Shown piece by piece: positions 36,042 through 42,772 of a DNA stretch of 64,000 nucleotides (position 1 is its first letter; every line of letters begins with the position of its first letter). The DNA comes from VXNJ01 sp009840625 (GTDB taxonomy: Bacteria; Chloroflexota; UBA11872; VXNJ01), in the NCBI GenBank assembly GCA_965207915.1, contig OZ242304.1, forward strand, positions 806,001-870,000, in the 5' to 3' direction. The notes under the pieces were generated by a model, which was given only the letters and a program-made list of their open reading frames with translations, made no database searches and was not told the origin of the DNA. The translations under genes were made by a program, and so were the position numbers.

Positions 36042-36871
36042 TGACCAAATTTGCGCGCCTGACGCTGCCGGTGCTGTTGGCAATGACCCTGTCGTTGGCC
36101 GCCTGCGGGGACCCCGAACCGGAACCCGAACCCCGGGAACCGGCAACCGCGGCGGCGCCGGCAGCAGCGGCGCCGGCTCCCGCCCCGGCCGCCGCGACAC
36201 CCGAACCGACTCCGGAACCGACGCCCGAACCGACTCCCGAACCCACACCCGAACCCTTCTCCGCCGCCAGCTACATCGCCAGGGTCGAGGCGAACCCGCC
36301 CAGTTCGGTCCGCATGTTCTCGGTTGTGGAGGAGTTCGAGGGTCTTCCCGAGGGGATCTCGTTTACGGTCGAAACGATCTCGGTACCCGAACACGGCGGC
36401 CGCCAGACCCTGGGTCTGGACGTCCTGCTGGACGGTGAGCCGAAAGCCCGCATCGATCTTCTGCTGGACGGCGGCTTCATCTACATCAACCCGCCCGGCA
36501 CCAACAAATGGCTGCGCACCAAGCGCGACGATGATGAAACCGCGGCCGAGGTGCTGCCGATAACCGATCAGACGACCGGATTCTTCGGTGCCCTGCCCGA
36601 TCCGGACACGCTTGAATACCTGGGCGAAAGCGATTGCGACGGGGTACCCTGCCACGTCCTGGAAGGTGAGAAGATCACCCTCGAGGTGGCGGTCGAAGAC
36701 GAAAAACCGATCCGCTTCCTGACCAGCTTCGAGGACGGAACGCCGGTGGAGATCGAAATCACCGGCTGGGACGAGGGCCACGAGATCGACCTGCCGGACG
36801 ACGCCCGCGACGTGCCGGCCAGTTCCTTCTGGCAGCTGGTGATCACCATCATCTCGTCAGCGCTGGTATGA
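36038..36871 (+). CDS. lipoprotein with TPEP repeat linker (LppX/LprG-like fold guess)
   Basis: 277 residues. A signal peptide ends in the lipobox LAAC at Cys 24. A flexible Pro/Glu/Ala linker with five TPEP repeats precedes a ~200-residue beta-rich domain (SSVRMFSVVEEFEG, LDVLLDGEPKARIDLLLDGGFIYIN, HVLEGEKITLEV). The general pattern is like the LppX/LprAFG or LolA-type lipid-carrier lipoproteins, but this is only a guess. The next gene is a paralogue. Translationally coupled to the preceding gene by ATGA. Confidence 0.75.
   Translation: MMTKFARLTLPVLLAMTLSLAACGDPEPEPEPREPATAAAPAAAAPAPAPAAATPEPTPEPTPEPTPEPTPEPFSAASYIARVEANPPSSVRMFSVVEEFEGLPEGISFTVETISVPEHGGRQTLGLDVLLDGEPKARIDLLLDGGFIYINPPGTNKWLRTKRDDDETAAEVLPITDQTTGFFGALPDPDTLEYLGESDCDGVPCHVLEGEKITLEVAVEDEKPIRFLTSFEDGTPVEIEITGWDEGHEIDLPDDARDVPASSFWQLVITIISSALV
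36197..36256 (+). repeat. 12-bp tandem repeat, five units, coding TPEP
   Basis: Five imperfect 12-bp units (consensus ACNCCCGAACCG) inside the lipoprotein gene. Third-base changes keep the protein repeat exact, so it is selected as a linker rather than a recent slippage product. Confidence 0.9.
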
Positions 36872-36875
36872 GCCG

Positions 36876-37706
36876 GTGACCCTAACGCGCGTGGCCAGGT
36901 CCCTCCTGGCCGCTGCGGTCATGGCGTCGACGGCCCTGCTGGCCGGGTGCGGCGTCGAGGAAAGGGGGTTGCCGACCGGCCCGACCGTGGAGTCGCCTTT
37001 CAGCGTGGCCAATCTGGCCGAGCACTGGTCCACCAACCCCCCTCAGTCGGTGCGCATGCGGTTCGAGTTGGCTGATAACCAGGTGCTGCCCGGCGACCTC
37101 GGCTTGCAGATCGAAATGTTGGCCGCGCGCGGGGACGCCGACGCGGTGGCGGCCAGCCTCCTGATCCTGCGCGACGGCCGGGTCGACCAGGAGTTGGAAT
37201 TTTTGGTCACCCGCGACGCTTTCTACGCCCTGCCCAACGCCGACCTGGGCAACTGGATCGTGGTGGAAGGCGGTTCCGATGCGACCGACAACCTGCTCGA
37301 CATAGACGAAATCCAACCGGCCCTTGACTTGTTCGCCGAGTTCGGGGGCCTTATCCACTCCGGCACCGGCGCCTGCGGGGCCGAAGAGTGCCACTTCCTT
37401 TCCGGTGACGGAATCGAATTGGCAATCCACTCCGGCCACTGGATCCCGCGCTATCTGCACCTGATGGCGCCCGAACCGGAGGTGATTGAACCAGAACCGG
37501 AGGTGACGGGCCCGGCCGAGTCTGCCGCCGAGGAAGACTTCTACGAGGACGAGATGGCCGACGAGGGCTTCCCGCAGGATCTGCGGGTCGACGTCATCGG
37601 CTGGGACGAGGAAGTGGAATTGCGACCGCCGGCCAACGCCCGCCCGGTGACCGAGGATGAATTCATGAGCGTGCTGTTCACGCTCGGCGCGCAGCAGCTA
37701 CTCTGA
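36876..37706 (+). CDS. lipoprotein, paralogue of the preceding gene
   Basis: 276 residues from GTG. The signal peptide ends in LLAGC. The mature domain shares the plan of the gene before it: NPPQSVRMRFEL matches NPPSSVRMFSVV, a pair of Cys residues (CGAEECHFLSGDGIEL versus CDGVPCHVLEGEKITL) occurs at the same place, and both end in an IxGWDE motif. The acidic EPEVIEPEPEV insert is near residue 205. Tandem duplication is likely. The role is unknown; it is exported and membrane-anchored. Confidence 0.75.
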   Translation: MTLTRVARSLLAAAVMASTALLAGCGVEERGLPTGPTVESPFSVANLAEHWSTNPPQSVRMRFELADNQVLPGDLGLQIEMLAARGDADAVAASLLILRDGRVDQELEFLVTRDAFYALPNADLGNWIVVEGGSDATDNLLDIDEIQPALDLFAEFGGLIHSGTGACGAEECHFLSGDGIELAIHSGHWIPRYLHLMAPEPEVIEPEPEVTGPAESAAEEDFYEDEMADEGFPQDLRVDVIGWDEEVELRPPANARPVTEDEFMSVLFTLGAQQLL

Positions 37707-38515
37707 TGGGCGCAGATCACCACCGGCTATCCGGCTCCGATCTGAGGCTGCTGATCCGCGACGGACGATTCCGCGGACTGACCGCCGGGGCGGCGGTCAA
37801 GTACGTTCAGGCCAACCTGGTGGTGGTCGAGAACCCGGTCGCCGACGAATTCGAGGCGTTCTGCCGGTCCAATCCCAAGCCCTGCCCGCTGCTGGAAAGG
37901 CTTCCGCCCGGAGATCCGCGCCCGCGGCTGCTGGCCCGCGATTCGGACATCCGCACCGATCTGCCGCTCTACCGGGTGTACCGCGGCGGCCAGATGGTGG
38001 CCGAGGTCGCAGACATTTCCGGCTACTGGCACGATGGCCTGACCGGATTCCTGATCGGGTGCAGCTTCACATTCGAGAAACGTCTTTCCGCCGCCGGAAT
38101 CGGGCTTCGGCACATCGAGCGCGGCTGCAACGTAGCCATGTACCAGACCAGCATCGAATGCGAACCGGCCGGGCCGTTTAAGGGACCTATGGTGGTTTCG
38201 ATGCGACCGGTTGCAATGGACCGCGTGGCCGACGCGGTCGCGATCACCGCCGCCGTCCCGCAGGTTCACGGGGCGCCGGTCCACACCGGTGCGCCGGAGG
38301 CGATCGGCATCTCCGACCTCGAACGCCCCGATTGGGGCGACCCGGTGCCGGTCGAAGCCGGCGAAGTACCGGTTTTCTGGGCCTGCGGAGTTACCCCGCA
38401 GGCGGTGGCGTTAGCCACCGGGCTGCCGGTAATCACCCATTCCCCGGGCCACATGTTCGTCTCCGATCTGCTGGAGGCGTACGTGGACAAGGCGATTCCG
38501 ACGCCGGCGGGGTGA
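37706..38515 (+). CDS. D-glutamate cyclase / DUF1445-family putative hydro-lyase
   Basis: 269 residues, the family length. GAAVKYVQANLVVV near the N-terminus, FLIGCSFTFEKRL and VFWACGVTPQAVA plus THSPGHMFVSDL are the conserved blocks of DUF1445. The family is annotated as putative hydro-lyase, and a eukaryotic homologue domain is a D-glutamate cyclase forming 5-oxo-D-proline. The ATG overlaps the preceding stop (TGATG), so it is coupled to the lipoprotein gene. Confidence 0.88.
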   Translation: MGADHHRLSGSDLRLLIRDGRFRGLTAGAAVKYVQANLVVVENPVADEFEAFCRSNPKPCPLLERLPPGDPRPRLLARDSDIRTDLPLYRVYRGGQMVAEVADISGYWHDGLTGFLIGCSFTFEKRLSAAGIGLRHIERGCNVAMYQTSIECEPAGPFKGPMVVSMRPVAMDRVADAVAITAAVPQVHGAPVHTGAPEAIGISDLERPDWGDPVPVEAGEVPVFWACGVTPQAVALATGLPVITHSPGHMFVSDLLEAYVDKAIPTPAG

Positions 38516-38522
38516 TGGGCAG

Positions 38523-38861
38523 ATGATGGGCATGATCTCCGGCCAGGTGCTACGGGCCGTGACCGAGCGCGTCCTGGCCAAGGTCGCCGAACAGCTGCCG
38601 CGCCTATTGGCCGAATATGGCGCCCGCGCCGGGCAGGTCGAGGGTTCGGGGATCGAGCTGGCGATGGCCCGCGCCGAACGCGAGCAGCTCCGCGCCCGGT
38701 TGCAGAAGCTCGACGCGCAATGCCGCGAACTGACCGATCAAGCCTCGGCGCTTGAAAAACGCCTGCAGAAGCGCGACGTATGGATCTGGGCGCTGGCGGC
38801 CGTCAGCGCAGTTTTGACCGTGGCCGTGATTCTGCTGGCGTTGCTGGTTCTGCTAGGCTAG
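38523..38861 (+). CDS. small coiled-coil membrane-anchored protein
   Basis: 112 residues, not recognised. Residues about 40-85 are charged and heptad-like (RAEREQLRARLQKLDAQCR, then EKRLQKR), followed by one C-terminal TM helix (WALAAVSAVLTVAVILLALLVLLG). It is a probable tail-anchored coiled coil. The TAG stop shares CTAG with the stop of the convergent ricT-like gene. Confidence 0.65.
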   Translation: MMGMISGQVLRAVTERVLAKVAEQLPRLLAEYGARAGQVEGSGIELAMARAEREQLRARLQKLDAQCRELTDQASALEKRLQKRDVWIWALAAVSAVLTVAVILLALLVLLG

Positions 38862-39493
38862 GCGACCGCCGCCGCACCACTTGCGGCAAACTGACCACGC
38901 CGTGCCCGTCCCGGTGCGGGCGCCGCGGCCCCCGACCTCTCCAGCAGGCCGTTCGACGGGCAGGTCGAGCAACTGCCGCCGCCGCAGGCGCCGCGCTGCG
39001 AATCACGGCGGGCCCCCAGGTTCTTGAGTTGCAAGTTCACTCCGGGAAATCTCTTCGCCAGCTCGGCACGCAGGCTGGTTTCGGCGTGCGAACGGTCACA
39101 GCGAAACCTGAATCGCAATCGGGAGCCATCGAAGCTGTAGTCGGCGTGAACCGATGACACTTCCAGACCGGAAAGGAGCGCGCAGCGAAAAAACTCCATC
39201 CGGGCCGAGACTTCGCCGAGCACGTGTCCGTAGAGATCTTCCAGGTCCACTTCGGTCGCCTGGCGCAATACATGCCGCCCCTGGGACTGAACATCGTCCG
39301 TTGCCGGACCGGTCGACAAGGTGACCTTGGCGATCTCGGGGCCGGTGGAAGTCGCGACGATGGCCATATCCCCGACTGTCAGATCCACGCCGCCGGCGTC
39401 GCAGAGAAGCATACGGCGGCTGCGGCGCAGCCGCACGCCGGTCACCTGGCGCGGAGCCGCGAGAGAAGTTGCTGGCGGGAAGGCTTTAAGCAC
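38858..39493 (-). CDS. PSP1-domain protein (RicT/YaaT-like)
   Basis: 211 residues from GTG. After a beta-rich start (VTGVRLRRSRRMLLCD, IVATSTGPEIAKVTL) comes the PSP1 C-terminal region: FFRCALLSGLEVSSVHADYSFDGSRLRFRFRC and VNLQLKNLGARRDSQRGACGGGSCS. The Cys cluster at the end matches the place where RicT binds an iron-sulfur cluster in the RicAFT complex that affects RNase Y processing in Bacillus. The tail after it is short. A start at the internal GTG 39445 is possible. Confidence 0.8.
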   Translation of the reverse strand: MLKAFPPATSLAAPRQVTGVRLRRSRRMLLCDAGGVDLTVGDMAIVATSTGPEIAKVTLSTGPATDDVQSQGRHVLRQATEVDLEDLYGHVLGEVSARMEFFRCALLSGLEVSSVHADYSFDGSRLRFRFRCDRSHAETSLRAELAKRFPGVNLQLKNLGARRDSQRGACGGGSCSTCPSNGLLERSGAAAPAPGRARRGQFAASGAAAVA

Positions 39494-39907
39494 CGGCGAT
39501 TGTACTTGGGGTCATCGGGTGGTCAGCGGGCAATCCGGTCGCGAGTCAGCCGTGCGCCTAAGCACGAAGTTCGGGCCGATCGCCGCGAATCTGCGCGAAC
39601 GGCCACACTGCGTCCGGCCCGCATGAGCATTTGTCGCACCAGGCAGTCGAACCCGACTTGGCCAATGTTTTGTGCCGGCACAAACTGCCACGCGCTCACG
39701 GCGGGCGGAAGAGAAAACGGCAAACCGTACCGGTTCCAATAAGGAACACCATTGCCCGGGCGGAGCTTATGGGCAGACGGCAGCGCAACTGTTCGGCAAT
39801 GCGCCGGGGCGAACCCGTACTTCCCCGGTAAGGGTCAGTTCAATTCGGTTATGGATGCGGTCCCGATCGGTTGCGCATCCGGACCGGCTACTCGCCGGTC
39901 ACGGGTA
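39494..39907. other. 414-bp spacer between precursor stop and ricT-like start
   Basis: No convincing gene in either strand; the small frames here have no Shine-Dalgarno sequence or recognisable content. It likely contains the 3' end of the peptide-cluster transcript and the promoter of the ricT-like gene. The hairpin at 39882-39900 is the only clear structure. Confidence 0.5.
39882..39900 (-). terminator. hairpin just after the precursor-peptide gene
   Basis: GACCGGC-TACTC-GCCGGTC, a perfect 7-bp stem starting 8 nt after the precursor stop. It lacks a T tract, so it may be a weak terminator or an mRNA 3'-end stabiliser for the precursor transcript. Confidence 0.45.
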
Positions 39908-40159
39908 CTACCAGCAGCAGCAGAGCCCGGCTGAGATGGCTTCGAGTTGTTCTTCCGTGATGTTCGGGTCCGGAGGCAACGCGAGATGCACGGTCTGCAT
40001 GTCGCTCTCGTGAACCACTACGTTCATCGAATCCGGAATCGTAATTCCCAGCTCGCCACTGATCGTGGTTTTCGGGTTTGCAAGCAGCTGTTGCCTAAAG
40101 TCCGCGTCCAGGGCGGACTTCTCAACAATTTGCTGCAGCATTTCATCGCCGGTTCGCAT
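39908..40159 (-). CDS. NHLP-leader RiPP precursor with core Leu-Cys-Cys-Cys-Trp
   Basis: 83 residues. Residues 5-62 form a nitrile-hydratase-alpha-like (NHLP/proteusin) leader: DADFRQQLLANPKTTI, ELGITIPDSMNVVVHES and TVHLALPP. The chain then gives EEQLEAISAG and ends in LCCCW. LEAISAG fits the C39-peptidase recognition pattern (hydrophobic residues at -7 and -4, Ala-Gly at -2/-1), leaving a five-residue core with three cyclisable Cys and a terminal Trp. The Cys codons are three TGC in a row before TGG. AGGAGG lies 6 nt before the ATG, the strongest ribosome site in the cluster, as expected for the substrate peptide. It is the last gene of the cluster. Confidence 0.93.
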   Translation of the reverse strand: MRTGDEMLQQIVEKSALDADFRQQLLANPKTTISGELGITIPDSMNVVVHESDMQTVHLALPPDPNITEEQLEAISAGLCCCW

Positions 40160-40165
40160 GGCATT

Positions 40166-40171
40166 CCTCCT
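40166..40171 (-). promoter_or_regulatory. consensus Shine-Dalgarno of the precursor gene
   Basis: Minus-strand AGGAGG, 6 nt before the precursor ATG. Neighbouring cluster genes have weaker sites (GAGG, GGAAAG), so the precursor is probably translated at a higher rate. Confidence 0.8.
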
Positions 40172-40283
40172 GCGTACTACGGGATGGACAACAAACGTCC
40201 GCGACCGCTTATCGCGCGTCGGCCCGCAACCGGCCAGACCGACGCCAGGCGCCCACCCGAATCGGCCGGCGCCCCGCAGCGCG

Positions 40284-41573
40284 CTACCGCCCCAGCGGCG
40301 AGCCCAGACCGTGTGCCACCTGGGCGAAGCTGCTCACCGGAATGAACGCGCAACGCCGCTCCCAGTCCGCCGGATCGGGGTTCAGCGCGGCCACCGCCTC
40401 GATCATTTCATCGAACTTGCGCAAGGCGGAGCAATTCACGGCCGTGGGGTCGGCGACCTCCCGGTAGTTCGGCCAGGCGCGTTCGCGGGCGTTGCGCCAG
40501 AACTCGCTGTCGTACTTGGAACCGCAGCAATAGTGCCAGCCCACGAACAGGCCGGCGGCGAGCGCGTCGCCGACCAGAAAGCGGTTTATGGCAGGCGCGT
40601 CCCGCTGCGCATGTTCCGCCGGGCGGTGGAATCGCATGCGCAGGACCAGCGCGATCTGCAGTTGCGCCAACCGAATGGCGGTCGCTTCGAGGGGTTCCAT
40701 GAAGGCGGCGGCATTGCCGACGCGGACCACCGCCCCGTCGTAGATCTGGCGGTGCACGAAATTCGGGAACGGAATGACGGCGCGCTGTTCGAATTCCGAC
40801 ACGCCCTCCTCGGCGAGAAACTGGTTAAAGTCCGCCTCGACGGCATCGAGATCGGTGAGGTCCTTGTTGAAGACGTAGCCGTAGGACGTGTGAACGGTCA
40901 GCGGAATGACGAAAACCCACCCGTGCGGCCGCGCGACCGCCCGCGTGTAGGTGAGTTCCCGGACCGGACCATCGGGCGGAGTCTTGATTACCGGCGGGCA
41001 GCGGCGGATGGCGGCGCAGTTGGTGGGGATGAAGGAAATGTCGATGTGCTCCCGGGAATCCAGTTGCCGTGGATAGCCGCGCGCGTCGAATACCAGGTCG
41101 TAGCGCTCGGATTCGCGGTCCTCGAATTCCACCCGTGCGCCGCCGTCCACCTTTGTGATCGCGGTCACCTTCGCGTCGACGTGCAGGGCCCGAGTGCTCG
41201 CGCCCAGCAGGTCCGCCATCACGTCGGCCGACAGGTGGTAGGCGTAGGCCACCTGCTGCGGCGTGAAGTAGTGGGTAAAGTCTTCCCGCCGTCGGCCCCA
41301 TCCCTCGAACCGGTTGCCGAATTTGCGGGTGCCGTTCAGGCGCTGCTGAACCGTCTCGTGGGGCAACTGCGTAAGCTGCTGCAGTTCGCGGACCAGGCTG
41401 GGCCAGCTGCCTTCGCCCACGCCCACGACCGGGATTCGCGAATCGTAGATGTGGTGCAGTTCATGGTCGCGCTCCGGGTGCAGCCGCGAAACGCTGGCGG
41501 CCGCCAGCGCGCCCGCGGTGCCGCGGCCGACGACCGCGATTTTTCTGCACGAACTGGCGCCGAGAACCTTCAT
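40284..41573 (-). CDS. flavin-dependent tryptophan halogenase-like enzyme
   Basis: 429 residues. FAD-binding VVGRGTAGALAA (residues 14-25), the block VGVGEGSWPSL, a Lys in TRKFGNRFEGW (K84, the place of the catalytic Lys of PrnA-type enzymes), and FMEPLEATAI with the catalytic-type Glu (E293). The diagnostic WxWxIP appears as GWVFVIP, with the second Trp changed to Phe. Shorter than free-Trp halogenases (about 530), which fits a peptidyl enzyme. Cluster context and the C-terminal Trp of the core point to that Trp as substrate; peptidyl Trp halogenases on RiPPs, including NHLP-leader ones from sponge microbiomes, are known from memory. Chloride or bromide preference cannot be read. No flavin reductase is adjacent. 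Confidence 0.85.
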   Translation of the reverse strand: MKVLGASSCRKIAVVGRGTAGALAAASVSRLHPERDHELHHIYDSRIPVVGVGEGSWPSLVRELQQLTQLPHETVQQRLNGTRKFGNRFEGWGRRREDFTHYFTPQQVAYAYHLSADVMADLLGASTRALHVDAKVTAITKVDGGARVEFEDRESERYDLVFDARGYPRQLDSREHIDISFIPTNCAAIRRCPPVIKTPPDGPVRELTYTRAVARPHGWVFVIPLTVHTSYGYVFNKDLTDLDAVEADFNQFLAEEGVSEFEQRAVIPFPNFVHRQIYDGAVVRVGNAAAFMEPLEATAIRLAQLQIALVLRMRFHRPAEHAQRDAPAINRFLVGDALAAGLFVGWHYCCGSKYDSEFWRNARERAWPNYREVADPTAVNCSALRKFDEMIEAVAALNPDPADWERRCAFIPVSSFAQVAHGLGSPLGR

Positions 41574-41649
41574 TCCCGCGGCCTCACCAGGAGGGCTCTA
41601 CGTCCCGGCCCGCCCCGAGCGTTACGCAGGTCTGCGCGCGCGTCCTGCA

Positions 41650-42762
41650 TCAGGACCCGACGGCGCCCGAGAGCACCATGTAAACGTAGGCCTTGATCTG
41701 TTCGACGCGGTCCCCGGCGATGACCAGTTTGATGTGGTGAATTCCACGCAGGAGAACGAATAGACCGGTCTTGCCGAACAGCATGGTCGGTTGCGAGACC
41801 CAGCCGGCCAGCGCCGCCACTTTCTCGGTTGCCACTCCATCCTCGCGGCGCAGGGCATCCAGCACCGGCTGCCAGTCCGTCAGCCCGTCGATCCAGACCC
41901 GGGCGTCGTCCGCATACCGCTGCTTGACGATGGGCGTCAGCCCCAGCGTCGGACCGATGCCGTCGGTCCGCACGTCCACGTTCAGCCCGGTTCTGACGAT
42001 CTGCGTGCGTTCGCTGAAGCGCTCGAGCACCGTTTCCACGGCCGCGATGCTCCCGGGCCAGGCGATTTCCTCGAGAAAGGAGTGGATTTCCCGCTGCCCG
42101 GAGAAGCCCATCACCGCCAGGCGGACTGCGCGCGCCCGCGAAGGGAATAGGCCGAACGAGTCGAGGCGGGTGCCCGCCGGCTGGGCCAGGTACACCCTTT
42201 CGGCGTTGCTGCGCTCCTCTGCGCTGGGCTCCAGGTCGTGACAGGCCACGAGTCCGTCAACCACGACGCCGACGTCGTCCTGCTGCCCGGCGCCGCCGAC
42301 TATCGCCCGTTCGTTGGGCCGCAGGAACATCCCCGGCTGCGAACCGCCGCCGCGCGATCCGACATCGTATTCCAGCATCAACTTGCGGCCCACTATCGCG
42401 CTCAGCGGCGAGTCCGCAACTGCCATTTCGCGGAACAGGCGCGAGACCGCCGCCGCAATGCCATCCGACGGATCGCGCCGCGCCTGCGCTTCAAAAAAAT
42501 CGCCCGACCGGTTGCCGTACGCCAGCGAGACGCCCAAATCCGCCCGCGGCCGTCCGTCATGCAGCGGGAGTTCGAAACCGAACGGCTGGGCGCCCATCGT
42601 TATCGGCAGGGTCCCGGCCCGCGCCAGCAGGCATTCCCACTCCCGCTCCCCGATCAGAACGGGGGAGATTCGGTCCCGCAGGCGCCCGAACAGGTCCTCC
42701 ATGGTGGCGCCTTCTTCAGCCAGGCGCTCCTGGCTGACCGCGATCGCCTGTTCAATGTCCAT
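41650..42762 (-). CDS. conserved protein of unknown function in the RiPP cluster
   Basis: 370 residues from the ATG at 42762 (GAGG 8 nt upstream, 10 bp after the cyclodehydratase stop). I do not recognise a catalytic motif. The central part reads as repeated alpha/beta units: ARAVRLAVMGFSGQREIHSF, then EEIAWPGSIAAVETVLERF and LNVDVRTDGIGPTLGLTPI. That pattern resembles a conserved hypothetical family I recall from other NHLP/proteusin clusters. The ending LLRGIHHIKLVIAGDRVEQ then AYVYMVL is faintly like the last strand of ABBA peptide prenyltransferases, but no other support was seen. Tight spacing says it acts in the same pathway. Confidence 0.75.
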   Translation of the reverse strand: MDIEQAIAVSQERLAEEGATMEDLFGRLRDRISPVLIGEREWECLLARAGTLPITMGAQPFGFELPLHDGRPRADLGVSLAYGNRSGDFFEAQARRDPSDGIAAAVSRLFREMAVADSPLSAIVGRKLMLEYDVGSRGGGSQPGMFLRPNERAIVGGAGQQDDVGVVVDGLVACHDLEPSAEERSNAERVYLAQPAGTRLDSFGLFPSRARAVRLAVMGFSGQREIHSFLEEIAWPGSIAAVETVLERFSERTQIVRTGLNVDVRTDGIGPTLGLTPIVKQRYADDARVWIDGLTDWQPVLDALRREDGVATEKVAALAGWVSQPTMLFGKTGLFVLLRGIHHIKLVIAGDRVEQIKAYVYMVLSGAVGS

Positions 42763-42772
42763 CGCCGGCGCC

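Noticed and set aside
36197..36256. Short tandem repeats considered as a CRISPR-like or regulatory array.
   Set aside because: They have no spacers and simply encode a TPEP protein linker.
39911..39925. CCAGCAGCAGCAG near the precursor stop, considered as a trinucleotide repeat or slippage element.
   Set aside because: It is the complement of the three TGC codons and TGG of the core; three units are too few to call a repeat element.
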